DNA of 64,000 nucleotides from Falciphora oryzae (lineage: Eukaryota > Ascomycota > Sordariomycetes > Magnaporthales > Magnaporthaceae): the NCBI GenBank assembly GCA_000733355.1, contig JNVV01000041.1:334458-398457 (forward strand), given 5' to 3'. A program made the translations under genes and the position numbers. This document shows positions 1 through 13,000 of the stretch, piece after piece; position 1 is the stretch's first letter; every line of letters begins with the position of its first letter. The notes under the pieces are model-generated. The model saw only the letters and a list, made by a program, of their open reading frames with translations, was not told the origin of the DNA and searched no databases.

Positions 1-1095
1 CGGCCTCGTCACCCTAAGAACCTTCTTGTTTGCCTGCTTCTTTTTCAGTCCCCATATACAGCGGCCTGTCTTTCATGGCCAGAATTGGTATAGCAACAGG
101 ACTCTGAGATTGACTATAGCGGAGGAACGAGATGGAATATTGGCATGGGTGAGAGTGACAAAAGTGAGCGGATAAAGTAACGGAGAGAGGAGAGAAACAG
201 AAGCATGTCGAGCGAGCACGAAAAAGAGAGAAGGCATACGTTTATATATCGCACCTTGTTGATCACTGCAGCGTTTGTTTCTTTTGGATATGACATGGGT
301 TGAGTTGTTGTTTAGCAACATGGCGCGATACCCGGGGGGTTGCTCGTTTGTCGACTGTCGCCCGCGGACTCGGTGTGTCCGGGAGTCAGTAACCAACACC
401 GATTGCATAGCGAAGCACTTGTAGTCAGTATACCTATTCAAGCGCAATAGATATTTTCATCCGTTTATGACAACTGCAGCCCAGAAGGTTTTTAGTTGGT
501 ATCTTTGATTTGCCACCCTTGTCAACCCCTTGCCCGCCCAGCCGCCGGCACTCGGCTGTCTGCTGGTTCTTGTCCAGGTTAACAAAGGATCCCGCCAAAC
601 ACGAGGAGGCCAGATTCCAGGTCGCAAAAGTACCTCGCAGCCACTCGTCCATTTATTCGCTTGTATTATGTGATTCATCCATTTTCCCTTCATCCCTTCT
701 CGGCCCCAACCCAGCAACACCCCCTGCCATATAAATATGAGGGACATTATACAAACAAGATGAGCTACATTGATACTGTGTTTGGTTGGCATGAGCTGGG
801 TTGTCTTCTCTCCTCCATCCTCCCTCTGGCGGGGTATGCTTTGATCGATAGAGTCGGTATGTGCCCTTACCTCTTTTCTTCAAAGTAGTCCAAAAAAAAA
901 AAAAAAAAAAGCATCGAAGACTGTGGCGCTGGCGGATGCTACGCGCCGCTGTCTTTCCTTTTCCTCCGGTCGGTCGCCAGCATACTTCGTGCTGTCCTCT
1001 GTTCCATGACCCTACTTTCAGGAGGGAATATGTGTCACGTGCTCTCTCAGCGGGGAGGGCTAGACAAGTAGGCATGTGAGGATCAGGAAATAGAT
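1..1095. other. Gene-free left edge
   Basis: I see no supportable gene here. The open frames are short, overlap on both strands and lack family-like sequence or splice signals. A 19-nt A tract lies at 892-910. The stretch just below 1096 is presumably the 3' flank of the SF3A1 gene on the minus strand. Confidence 0.6.
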
Positions 1096-2779
1096 CTAAT
1101 CCTTCTTCTCGCCAAACTTCTGTTGTATCGCCCGGATCTGCTCCTCGACGTTGACGTTCTGCAGGTGCGCGATGTGGGCCTGGCTCTTGCCGTCCGGGTT
1201 GCCGTCGTAGCTGTTAATGGCCGCCTTTTTGCGCCGCGCCATCTCCTCCTCGGACAGCGGCTGGCCCGTGACGCTGTCGAAGACGTCGGTCCGCTGGCTG
1301 GCCAGCCGCTTCAGGTTGTTGGCCGCGTCCGCCGTCGCCATGTTTGTCGTGGCGTAGCGCGACTCGGCCTTTGCCTTTTGCTCCTTCCACCTCGGGTCCA
1401 GGAGCTCGACTGCCATGTTGCAACGTGGTCAGTCTTTTTGTTTGTCTCGTGTGTTTCCGTTGAATAGAAGCACTCCGTGGCAGCAACTTACTTCGCATGT
1501 GCTCCTCCAGTTCCGACATGAGGACTTGCTCGTTACACCTTGGGCAGATGGCCAGCTGTCCTGCCGCCTTGGGCCCGCGGGCGGCTGCCTTGGGGACGTA
1601 GTTCTCCTTGATCTTGACGGGCGCCACGCTTGGCCTGGCCTGCGCCTGCGCCTCCTGAACGCGCGCCCGCGCCTGCTCGCGCTCTTGTATCCTCCGCACC
1701 TCCTCCTCGTCCTGGACGGGGCCGGCATAGGCCCGTTGCTGCTGCGGAGACGGCCCGGGATGGACCGGGAGGTCGTGTGCGTTCTGTTGCGGTTGCGGCT
1801 GCGCCGGCTGCGGCTTGACCGGGTGGGCGTTGTAGTTGGTGTCTTCAAAGGGGAAGGCCTCCTCGATGCGCAGGGCGCTGAGGGAGAAGTTCTTCTTCTC
1901 CTCGAGCGAGGCGTACTGGATGTCGTTGAGGGTAGTGGGGGGCGGCAGGGCGATGGACTCGTCGGCCTCGGAGAATGTGATGGTCTCGACGACGACAAAG
2001 TCGTTCCAGTCGATGCGCGCAAAGTCGACCTTCTTCTTCTCCTCGAGCGCCTCCTCCTTCTGGCGCTGCTGCGCCTGCCAGGCGGCGTAGGCGGCGCGCT
2101 GCCGGGCGCGCTCGAGCACGCTGGAGCGATCCTCGGCGTTGCGGCGCAGGGCGGCGACGCGGGCCTCCTGCGCGCGCGAGCCGTCGCCGTCCATGCCGCC
2201 CTCCTTGAGTATGGTGGCGTACTGGTCGACGGTGTGCTGGAAGAAGTTGTGGAAGGTGTGGTTCGGAATGAGGAACTGGAACTGCGGGTTCTTGGCCTCG
2301 CGCTGGGCCAGCTGGGTCTGGAACTGGCGGCCGTTGCGGGCGATGAAGAGGGCCGTCAGGCGCAGCACCTCGACGTCCTTCTGGTTCATGCGCGGCATCT
2401 TGGCCGAGAACTCAAAGTCGGGCGGCTTCGGCGGGCCCTTGTCCTCCACCTCGACCGGCTCGGCCTGCTTTGCCGCGTCGCCCGCGCGCCCGGCCGCGAC
2501 GGCGGTGCCGCGCCCAGCCTTGTACTCGGCCTTGCGCCACTCGTAGTACGGATGGTAGGGGTCGTCGCTGTTCACGACGAAGCCAAACTTTGGGTTGGTG
2601 CCGTGGTTCTCGCGCAGGCGCTGCTCGATGCCCAGGCCTCCGCGCACCACGTAGCCAGCCGTCTTCTCGATGACCTCGCGGATCTCACCCGGCGGAGGAA
2701 TGATGACGCCCTCGGGCGGCTTGATGTTATCAAGCTGTGCCGCCGCCGCCGCCGCCGCTGCGTCCCCGTTTGCCGCCAT
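1096..2779 (-). CDS. Splicing factor 3A subunit 1 (SF3A1/Prp21-like)
   Basis: This is a U2 snRNP component acting in the nucleus in prespliceosome assembly. The model is two exons, 2779-1492 and 1409-1096, giving 533 residues. The 82-bp intron (1410-1491) has donor GTAAGT and acceptor CAG, and the splice creates the family-typical run HMRIELLDPRWKEQ. Two SURP modules are visible, at about residues 30-90 (starting EIREVIEKTAGYV) and 135-192 (LRLTALFIARNG, then FHNFFQHTVDQY). A low-complexity Pro/Gln/Arg region follows, then a CPRC...EEHMR zinc-finger-like element at the junction. The C terminus ends NVEEQIRAIQQKFGEKKD and lacks the ubiquitin-like domain of animal SF3A1, as expected in fungi. 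The start is the first ATG before an Ala-rich stretch. The antisense strand carries a long shadow frame. Identity is confident; only the alanine-rich N terminus is unverified. Confidence 0.95.
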
Positions 2780-5700
2780 CTCGAGGGGTAGTTATTGACT
2801 CCCCTCCCTCCTTGGCCCCCTCCCCGATTCCTCCCTCGCTTGTTCTCTCGCTCTCCCCCTCGTCACACCCCGCCGCTTGCTACCGCGGGTTTGCCTGGTT
2901 CAGATGTCCGTCGAGGATGGGATCGATTATGGCCACAGGTTGCGTGAGAGACTGAGATCTAGCAAAAAGTCCCTTTCCGAATGCGAGCATGTGTCGCAAA
3001 CGAGGCAATTAGAGGGACAAGGGCGACGGGCGGCAGTGGGCGGTGGATTTATCGCGCCGTGTCGAGTCGAGGCTGCCGTTTCGGTCTCGATAGATGGGTC
3101 GGTGGTCGAGGGTCCAATCAACCCACGCGACTTGTGGGCGCGATCCAATTGAATCTGCGCCGCCAAGACCTCGTGCAGCGACAGGATGCGCCGTGTCACG
3201 TGAAGAGGCTGAGAGGAAGCTTCCCCGGCTGTGTGGCGCTGTGGCTGGTAACAACGACTCCCTTGGAGCGCCTCTGTGCGTAGGCATTTCCATTCATCCA
3301 ATCCAGCCAAGCACTCCGTAACACCCGATCGCGAGCAAAAAGCATGTCGACTCCTTCGCAGGGGCAATCTCGTTCCAGATTGGCATTTGACAGCGGCAGG
3401 AATCATTTTGTTATTCATGCCTAGACAGACTTACACGGCAGCGGGAACGCCCGCGGCACTGAGAGAAGTGCATGGTCCTTCTGTCAAACCTCCTGTCAGA
3501 TAGCCCGGGACCACGGCAGCTTCCCTGAACAACGCGGCTAAGGATCGACAGGCCGAACATCACTCCCTAGGTACCCAACTAGGCACACACATCCATTCTT
3601 GTTTTATTTATAAAACACATAATAGAAAATGCAGACCGGCCAGATGTATTTTTAGTACCGGCTTGGCAAAATATGATGTGTAAAATGTGATTCTCCTAAA
3701 GGGTGCGAATAGACCCAGAGGAAAAATGGGGGGAAAAAACAAAAGAAAAAAAAAACAACAGCACTCAATCTCCCCACCGTGACCACTCGCCTAGATGCCG
3801 CCTCCCGCAGGGCAGTAGAGCTAGAGAGCGCGTAGATGCTAGCCTTGCTAACACCCCAGGAATGGACCGCAGTTCTGTCTTCCGCCCACCGGGGCTCGAA
3901 CCAGGGACCTCGCAGACTCATTACCTGAGGGCTCCGAAGAGCCTCAGGTAATGATGGTAGTCGGTTTACCGACCACGCCATCTGTCCCCGGCGTGTTGTT
4001 GTTGAGGAACAGCGGCGGGGTTCTCGCTGATAAGGGAAGGAACGAGGCCACCAGGCGAGCATCGGATTGGCCGAGAGCAGGAGGAGACCGCCGGGCAAAC
4101 AATACGAAGCCGGGTGGCAACGGCCCCGAGGAGGCGGTTGGGACCCACTCCGTCGTTTGGGGAGACTGATGGTTGGCCCAGGTAGTTCTACTGCCGGAGC
4201 AGAGCCTCCTGATAGAAGAGAGCTTCAGTATTGTGCTTTTGGAGCCCGGAGCGGTGGGGTGTGGCTCTTGGGCAGGAGCGCAAGCCGCACTTCGTGCTAT
4301 GTCCTACCGTTGAGGGAGGCAAAAGGGTAGGCTACCGCGGCCTGTGGTGGGATTAGGCCATTTTCCCTCCCGAATACTGGCACATCGACGTCTGCTCGTG
4401 CTGCCTTTGTAGCTGGTCCCGAGGGAATGTTTTTAAGCACAAAGCATTCGCGTTTGACTTGCCAGAAACCTCACCAGATCCATGGCTGACGTGGCTGACG
4501 CTGCTCGCTCAAGACAGTACGCGGCCCTAGAAAAGCGTGCCCAGTAACGAAACGTACACGCTTAGTTCAATGAAAGGCTTGTGTTTGTCAGAATAGATCC
4601 CTTCATGGCTGTTTTGCGCCCGCCAAGCTGATGCCATATTATATTGCTAGGCAGCAGAACCCTGCTCTTTTGGAATCTGCGTAAGTGTTTAGGCCCGGCA
4701 TCCCGCAGCTAGTCGTGATTGTAGATAGGCTAGAATGAGTAGTCGCAACAGATCTGTATGCAGCTTGTAGCCAGCTGTCCGCGTTGCAGTCAGGGTCCTC
4801 GAGGCCGCTTTTGGGTGATGAGATGTACAGCCCCTTGGTCCTCGGCCAGCACTGCTAAGAAGACAATGACTCCTTTATCCTCCGGAATAAACATGCGTAC
4901 AGGTCATTCGACCGCCGAAATGGTCTCGAGCTTGCTCCGCCACTGTCCTGCGACAGGAGGACAAATCATGGGCGGTGACATGCGACCCGACCGCAGTATC
5001 GATACTATTCGGCGAATTCTCCACGACTTGGAGGTAGATATGGACATAGGTATGGATGTATTCTCCTAGCTGATAGTCCAACTGTCGTCTGCTTTACAAA
5101 GATCAGCCGCCGGGTTTCTTCTGTCCTGACATTGACCATGGTCATCTCAATGTCCTGTCCGGCGCGCTGGAGATGAGCCCCTGAAAGAAGGAAGTGGTAT
5201 ACTGGAGATACCGAGCAAGACTATCGTCAATATCATGGCACTCTGTTCGCGACAGTGTCTATATTTCTACGGTTCAGCTCGTACGACGACAATCGGTGTG
5301 GTGTTCACTCATCGAGGGGTCCTTGCTGCGGGGTCAACATCTCGATGTAAACAAGGGGAAGGGGAGCTGCTGTATCGTTTGGTGTCTATCTTATGTCCCT
5401 CCCGAAGGTACAAAACGAGCGCCACAGCTGACGACGCGTGGTTTAGAAAAGAGCGCCCGATGGCGGCACACGAGGTTGCATGATCAGCGGCGGTTCTTGT
5501 GGCCGTGCCCTGTTGAGTTGAGACCCTGGGTTCCAGACCGGCTCCAGACTTGGCGACGGCCAGTGGCCCGAACCTGGAATCCAGGGGGCTCGAGGTCAAA
5601 CCTCAAAATCTAGCTTCTCACGATGTGTCAGTACTGACGGCGCGAGTATACACCATAGTAAGCGACATTTTGTTCGGGTGGTCTCCCGGGGTCGATGATC

Positions 5701-6927
5701 GCCTGTTGCCTTAGGTTGCGGGGTGCCCGCATCTGGACGGATGTCGTCGGGCTCGCGATACCCAGCCCCCTAAAAAAAAAAAAAACAATGAGGGGGCCGT
5801 TTCTCAACGCATTGAATCTGCCACATGGATTTTTAGTGGTGCTTCAGCTTCTAGGCGTTGGACGGGAGCACCAGGGCCTCCATGCCGGCCACAACGTGCG
5901 AGTGGGAAGACTGCCAGTGACGTGAGACTCATGTCCAAATTCTCACGAGAGAGTTCGCCCGTCCTGACGCGAGCCCGCTCACACCACCACCCCAACTCCA
6001 GCCTAGTTTCTTGCTCCCACGCAACGGCCGCCCGGAACGGCCACAGCGCGCAGCCAACGGCAAAACAATAGGAACGAAGAATACACGACTGGCCTGCCTG
6101 CAACCGGGCCCCGCCAACATCCAGGCGCGGGATTCCACGGCAAACGCAAACAGCAGCCACGGACGGTGCCGGACTGTACTACAGCATCTCCATCTAGTCG
6201 AGGTCCATGCTTTTTGGGTTATGCCGTGCATGCATGCCGGTACCCGACGCCGTCGTTTTGGTTTTTGATATTGTGGCCGCATGCTTGGTGGTGGTGATGG
6301 TGGTGGTGGTGGTGAATAGGGGCAGGTTCTATTTTGTTGCTATTGTCTGTCCCGGCAGGCCTCACGTCACGGCTTGCCTATTGTGGCGAGCGAGGAGGAC
6401 GGCAAGTCAAGTCTGGAGGAAGGTTTGCAGCCTGTCTCCCATTGGCCCCCAGGGGCCGGTTGCTCGCGCCTGCCAGGACGGGGTCGGGTTGCTCCTATTG
6501 TGGTTATTGAGCTCCTCCACTTCTCGAGGGCCCCTTCCTGGCCGGGTTATTGTGCCCGTCTTCAATAGAGAGTGGGCACTTGATACGGTGTGGGTGGCCC
6601 GGATGCAGGCCCAGCCTTCTCTTAAATAGGCTGGGGGTCCGTTGCTTTTTTCTCGTGCACGCCAGACGAGACATCCATCTCCCACTCGCTCCACCCAGCA
6701 ATGCACGCCACAAACCCATGCTGAGTCTTAGTGCGCCTGCTCCCTTCCCACGTCGCGTTTGGTTTGTGCCACCCGCCATTTCCAAGACTCCCCTCAACAC
6801 CACCACCACTTGAACCACCACCACCACCCAGAAATCTCGCCCCGACGCGTCGCTTCCCTGTATATTGACGTCCATCCTTCGGCTGCAGCCGACATTGCTG
6901 CAATTCATCGCGTTTTCCCCCGCCGAC
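2780..6927. other. Divergent intergenic region SF3A1/ASH1
   Basis: This 4.1-kb spacer lies between two divergently transcribed genes and should hold both promoters. I find no protein gene in it. It contains a possible Pol III unit at 3746-3985 (separate entry), a 13-nt A tract at 5772-5784, a GGT-rich tract near 6292-6316 and CAC/ACC-rich DNA just upstream of ASH1 (about 6798-6830). Confidence 0.55.
3746..3985 (-). ncRNA. Candidate Pol III-type structured RNA (unclassified)
   Basis: On the minus strand an A-box-like element (TGGCGTGGTCGG, 3980-3969) and a perfect B box (GGTTCGAGCCC, 3902-3892) flank a perfect 13-bp inverted repeat (3918-3930 with 3942-3954). The repeat is capped by CTC-TTCG-GAG, i.e. 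a UUCG-type tetraloop. The first long T run downstream is T10 at 3755-3746, which would act as a Pol III terminator. The whole does not fold as a tRNA: the acceptor and anticodon stems fail to pair. It could be a tRNA-derived SINE head, a tRNA relic or a small structured RNA. Transcription is inferred only. Confidence 0.3.
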
Positions 6928-9900
6928 ATGGCCGACATGCTCGCGCTGGACTCCGAGTCCAGCTTTGCTGGCGCGCCCACAGACTCGAGCTCCAACAGCG
7001 CGTCTCTGAGCTCGACACCCCCCACAAGCGTTTCCGACAGCATCAGCCTGGCCTCAGAGCCTCAGAAACCGGAAATTGAGACGGTCATTGCCCTGCTCGA
7101 GCAGCCCGGCATCGTCTCCGCCCCCGGCACCGGCGCCGAGCGCGCCACCCCCCTCCTCGATGCCGTCCGCTCCCAGACACCCTGCCAGGAGACCACACCC
7201 ACGCGTCCCCGTCGCTCTCGCGCATCGGCCCCGGTCTATAACATTGCGAAGCTGAGCGGGACCGACCGACACGGAAGGCGACGTTCCAAAGGAGACGTGG
7301 TCAGGGATGGGCCAAGGGGCACCGTACTGGCGTCGCAAGCCGCGGTCGAGGCCGTGTTTGTCGCCCCGGAGCCTGCAGCGAAGAACGAGATAGTGGTTGA
7401 GCACCCTGGGGGTATTGCCAAGGACGGCGCCGCACCTGTGGACCGCGACTGGTCCGTCGACCGCCTTGACACCCCCAAGTCGGCACGAACTCAACCCCGC
7501 AGAGATGCCACCAAGGCTGCACCCAAAACCGCGCCCAGAAAGTCCATGAAGGCCTCTAGCCCAGCCATCTCGCGCAGGTCGACTCGTCTGTCGGGTCCAG
7601 TGACCGAGTCACTGACCACCCAGCTCGCAAACATGGGCAAGCGCGCGCGCAAGGCCTTTGAGCAGACACACCCAACCATCCTCAGAGAGCTGAAGCGGTT
7701 AGCAGACACGAAGGAATTTGCCAAGGTCGAGGACGAGCCGGTTCTGCAAACTGTCTGGCGCAACGGAAAGTTCTATGACCCCAGAGTCGCTGCCGCCGAA
7801 GAAAAGGCCAAGGCCGAGCTTGAGGCTGCCAAGCGGGCAAAGGTCGAGCTGGAGAAGGAGACCGAGCCCAATGCGCAGGAGGCGGAGTTGTCGCGCAAGA
7901 AGGGCCGGACGGACGGGGCCGACTCGGCGGATGCGACTGCCAAGAAAGTGAGGCGTCCCAAGAAATGGCTAGAAAAGGGCCTATACGCCGGACAGGATGC
8001 GCCACACGACCCCCTTGCCGGCCTCTCAGGCCTGGATAAGAAACTGCTTTCCCTGCTTCCAGAGTTTTCGGAACCCGTACTTCCCAACAAGGCTCTGCCG
8101 TTCCCCATGTATGGCGGTCTCCGTCTTTTGCTCAACGGCCGCGACTTCAAACTCCCCTTTGATGTGTGCCACCCCCTGATGGAACAGCCAAAGCCCAAGG
8201 AGTGGCGCAAAATCACAAAGAGTGAGCATATCGCCCCCGCACAGGGCATGCATCATCAAGTTTTGCTAATGCTCATCTACAGGCCGGTTCGTGGGTGATT
8301 CACTGTCTTACTGGAAGAAGAACACGTACTACGACCGCTCGGTATGCGTCTGCACGTCAGCCGACGGTTGCGGCGAGCACTGCCTGAACCGCTCTGTCCT
8401 GTACGAATGCAACGAGGAGAACTGCAACGTGGGCCGCGAGTTCTGCAAGAACCGTGCATTCCAGGATCTGCAGGACCGCACCAAGACGGGTGGCAGCTAC
8501 CGCGTGGGTGTCGAGGTCTACCACACGGGCGACCGTGGCTTCGGGGTCCGCGCGAATCGCTGCTTCGAGCCCGGCCAGATCATCATGGAGTACGCCGGAG
8601 AGATCATCACCGAGGAAGAATGCGACCGCCGCATGAACGAGGTCTACAAGGACAAACAGGTACGTATCGTCAACACAGAGAATATGGCTCGTCACGTGAG
8701 GAAAATTTCTGACCGAGTCTCGATGTGACAGTGCTACTATCTGATGTCCTTTGACCAGAATATGATTCTCGATGCTACTACTGGCAGCATCGCGAGGTTT
8801 GTGAATCATTCATGTTCTCCAAATTGCCGCATGATCAAGTGGATCGTCTCGGGCGTCCCCAGGATGGCCCTCTTCGCCGGCGACCGCCAGATCCAGACCG
8901 GAGACGAGCTCACGTACGACTACAACTTCGACCCCTTTTCCGCTAAGAACGTGCAAAAGTGTCTTTGCGGTAGTGACAACTGCCGTGGTGTGCTTGGGCC
9001 GAAGACGCGGAACGACAACGCCAAGAAGGCAGCGGCAGCGGCAGCGGCGAAGGACTCGGTTAGCGCCAAGGTCAAGGCCGGCAAACGCAAGATTAAGGAT
9101 CTGCTGAGTGCCCCTGACGATGAGTCCGAAACTGGTAGCATGAAAAAGCGCAAGCTCCAGGCTGGTGAGGGCCTCAAGCGGTCAATCTCTTCGGCGAGCC
9201 TGAAGGTTGCCCAGGGCGCCGCCAAGCTCAAGCGCAGTGTGTCGTCCATAACCGTGACGACCACCAAGGCAGCCGTGGCGCTCATGACAGCCTCTGCATC
9301 TTCGAGCACGTCTGGCACGCCTCGCTCGGGCAAGGGAAGCATAAAGAAGTCAGTGACGCGGCGCGCCAGCACGTCAACGCTGCTCAGCAAGGTCATGAAA
9401 AACAAGGGCTCGCCCAAGTCAAAAGCGAAGACATCGCCAGCGGGCTCGGCCACGAAGAGGAAGTCGGCGCTGGCATCCAAGTCAGAAACCATAGTGGCGG
9501 CCACCACACCCACGGGCGGAAAGGGCAGAGGCAGAGGCGCAAAGGCCCAGACGCCATCATCGCGTAGGAAGAGCGGGAAGGGCGAGATCGTGGTCGGGGT
9601 GCGCGAACCCGCGACCGGCTCGCCGCGTAGCCGTAAGCCCTCGGCCAAAGCGCTCGCGGCGGCGGCGGACGAGATCAAGGTAGCCTCATCGGCGCTCAGG
9701 CCCACATCGGGTGGCGGCATCAAGAAGAACCGAAAGACGACGTCCCCTAGCGCCAAGACCAAGGCGGCAGCGTCAAAGCTCACAAGGACTAAGTCCATGA
9801 GGCAGACTCTGGTCTCGGCCTTTTCCGGAGCGCGCAAGACAACAGGATCATGGCGGCGTAAGAGCGCCCAGAGCACCACCAGCGAGAACGACGCATATGC

Positions 9901-10048
9901 GATCCCCACCACCCCTGAGCCCGAGGAATCCGACCATGAACCGACACCCATGCCTCGGTCTCCTCCCGCCGCCGGCCGCAGCGGGCTCGACATTACGGCT
10001 CGCTATGCCCAGGTCCGCCTGGTCCCCAAGGACGACGACGACGAGTGA
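6928..10048 (+). CDS. ash1: ASH1-type histone H3K36 methyltransferase (AWS-SET-post-SET)
   Basis: This is a nuclear SET-domain lysine methyltransferase, predicted to methylate H3 Lys36 from SAM. The exons are 6928-8221, 8283-8659 and 8732-10048 (995 aa), with introns of 61 and 72 bp starting GTGAGC and GTACGT. The Cys-rich AWS segment spans about residues 452-492 (VCVCTSADGCGEHC). The SET core follows, with GDRGFGV, the cofactor motif RFVNHSC (579-585) and ELTYDYNF (616-623). A post-SET zinc site CLCGSDNC sits at 634-641. The first 430 residues are Ser/Thr-rich then Lys-rich and disordered; the 350-residue tail is a Lys/Ser/Ala-rich, RSVS/SISS-repetitive basic tail. There is no SRI or WW domain, which separates it from SET2. 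An in-frame ATG at 6865 would add 21 residues; I chose 6928 because MADMLALDSESS looks like the family start. The subfamily call rests on domain order and lack of SRI. Confidence 0.9.
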
Positions 10049-13000
10049 GCGCGACCTGCCCAGAAAGGCGAGGAGAAGCCCAGAGACCGCGCATGTTGCC
10101 TAAGTTTCTGCTGATGATATTGTCTCGGTCGAGGTCAACGAGACGCGTGTGGATGCAATGGCGTTGGAGCCCTGAGTTCGAGTTCAAGCATCTACCCCAA
10201 TCAAGCACGGCGAGGGGCATTGAGACATCAAGAGCACGCCCGTTCTTGATAACACTCCCATGGTCGGGCCTGTCGGTCTGACACCGACCTACACTCTGCC
10301 AGGATTCAACTTCCTGACAAGGCTTGCTGCGGGACGTGTTGCCTCTTGCCGCGTTATTATTCAACAGCCATCAAGGAAACCGTGTCACTACTGATTGCCC
10401 AACTTCTGTCGCGGGTGGAGCGGACATGAGGGAGAGATATTATCTAATTTTCCATATTTTTTTCTTAGCTTTTGTTTTCTCGCCCGGGAAAAAGCCTCGG
10501 TCTCATCTGTACTTTATCTTTACGTTTTCTCTCTGGTTTTGACAGCTGGCACTGGCGTACTATCTTTATCTTGAATCGTTTTTTTTTTTCCCCCTCTCCG
10601 TCTTGGTGATTTGCCATCCTCTTTCCTTCTCGGCTATTGCGGAAAAAAAGGAGGGCTCGGGAGGGGTGGAAATGTATCCCAGGTGGCACACGCGCGGATC
10701 TCTGGCCTGGCCACTTTCGGCGTAAGATAGGACAAGGGATAATAGAAAGTTCTTTTTTGAAGTGCTTGAGTAACGTGATGCGCCACAGCCCAAGTAGAAT
10801 GGCCTTCGGGGACCTCGGGCATCGAGAAGAGGATACCGGCATGTGTATCCATTCCTGCCTTCCGAGACCACTCGGTAGTGCCTTGCCGCTCTACCCGACA
10901 ATCCTGTTGCCTTTTCTTTGCGGGGCATCAAACATCACTCAGCCGAAGTTCAGGATTTCCGGCCAAGCCCGCGGGAGACCAGCCACAAAAAAACAGGCAC
11001 CGTAAGCCTACCTGCTTNNNNNNNNNNNNNNNNNNNNNNNNNNNNNNNNNNNNNNNNNNNNNNNNNNNNNNNNNNNNNNNNNNNNNNNNNNNNNNNNNNN
11101 NNNNNNNNNNNNNNNNNNNNNNNNNNNNNNNNNNNNNNNNNNNNNNNNNNNNNNNNNNNNNNNNNNNNNNNNNNNNNNNNNNNNNNNNNNNNNNNNNNNN
11201 NNNNNNNNNNNNNNNNNNNNNNNNNNNNNNNNNNNNNNNNNNNNNNNNNNNNNNNNNNNNNNNNNNNNNNNNNNNNNNNNNNNNNNNNNNNNNNNNNNNN
11301 NNNNNNNNNNNNNNNNNNNNNNNNNNNNNNNNNNNNNNNNNNNNNNNNNNNNNNNNNNNNNNNNNNNNNNNNNNNNNNNNNNNNNNNNNNNNNNNNNNNN
11401 NNNNNNNNNNNNNNNNNNNNNNNNNNNNNNNNNNNNNNNNNNNNNNNNNNNNNNNNNNNNNNNNNNNNNNNNNNNNNNNNNNNNNNNNNNNTCCATCTGT
11501 CGTTGCGGGGTAATAGGTCAGCTGTCTCCATCTCGTGCAAGAGATATGTCCGTGATCACGGGTAACAGCATATGGATGATGATGATGGTGATGATGGTGG
11601 TGGTGGTGGCCGGCGGGGGATGAGAGAGAGACAAAAAAAAAAAAGAGATAAATAACATAAATGAGCAGAAAAGAGAGAGACAGAGAAAAAAAGCCCCAGC
11701 ATGGTACAGACGCAAGCGGCTAGCCAAACAGGGAAGGTAGGGAGACTGTGTGTCACAAAGACCAAGCGGAAAGGAAGGGGTGGTCAGTGTAACCGTCACA
11801 GGAGTAGTCACACCGACCTACCGCCCAGCACATACCTATCTACGCACACGCCCCCTCCCCTGTCCCCTACTCTTCCTCTCGCCGCGCCGTAGCCTACACC
11901 TCCATCGGGGCACAGAGCGCAGGATCGGACGAGAAAGGGCAGGCGCGTGGGAGGGAGGGGCCGCCACCTACCCACCACCCCTGGAGATCCCGTCGGGATG
12001 GGCTCGCCTGGTGCGACTCGACAGGCGTGTAATTGGTGTGCGGGGTGGCGTTTCCTTGGCCGCGCGCGTGGGAGGACATGGTCGTACAGCAGACACGGGG
12101 AGGAGAGAAGGGATAAGGAGAGGAGAACAGAGAGTACTGGTTTCCGATCTGCTGGTGTGTTTTCTATTTGTTTTCTTTCTCCACATGTGGAACGAGCAGA
12201 GGAGCGGCGAGCCAAGAGATGACAGACGGTGAAATATCGTATTGTGGAGGAATAGATTCTCCGTATGGGAACGAGGCGTGTAAAGCAATAAAAGAGGCTT
12301 CGATGGCCACGTGGGGTGCAGTAAAGCCGGCGCAGGGAGGTACCTGGGGACGCCCTAATACCAGTAGACAGATAAGCACTAGAGCATGAAAACGGGTCTG
12401 GCCGTGCGAGGCTCGGGAGGCAGAGGCCCGTCAAGTGTCTCGCCGCGGTTAGGTCGTGGGGATTCCTTGTGGCAGCCGTGGCCCTTGTCTTGTCCGCCTG
12501 GGCAAAGAAGGAGAAAGTGGAGAGGAGAGAATGCTTACACAAGAAGCCGGATCCTCCCGCGTGCAATCGTCATACCAACAAGCTATCGTGAGATACACAG
12601 GGAGTGAGTGGCATGGCAATACCTGTGTCGCCAGCAGGTTCTGGGTGTTTTGATCCGGGATCTAACAATCACAATTTGTCTGAAGGGCGGGCGGACATGA
12701 GTGATATTAAAGACTATTGTGTGCTGTAGGTTTGCGGGCTAGATAGGAAAGATAGATCATGAGCCAGCATGGGAAAGCAGATAAGCTAGCCCAGGAGGAC
12801 AACACCATGAAGTCATAATCTCGTGGAAATATGAACAAGCGACTGGTAATTTTCGCGTAGGCAAGGGAATAAGGAGAATAAAAGGATATTGAAAGGGCAA
12901 AATAAGTAGAAAAATTTGACCAATATGCCCACGGGATGAATCCAAAACATGCCCAAGACAACAGAAACAGCCTCGCGGCGGATGGTATCCAGAGGAGTTC

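Noticed and set aside
1415..2791. 458-codon plus-strand frame opposite SF3A1
   Set aside because: Leu/Arg/Gly-rich antisense shadow of a GC-rich gene; the minus strand has clear SURP domains and a proper intron.
3892..3980. tRNA gene
   Set aside because: A perfect B box is present, but acceptor and anticodon stems do not pair; kept only as a possible Pol III-type RNA.
8920..9993. 357-codon minus-strand frame opposite the ASH1 tail
   Set aside because: Mirror of the Lys/Ser/Ala-rich tail; the plus strand continues the SET gene in frame to its stop.
10878..11565. Open frames through the N runs, also near 27,000 and 43,900
   Set aside because: They are open only because N codons cannot be stops.
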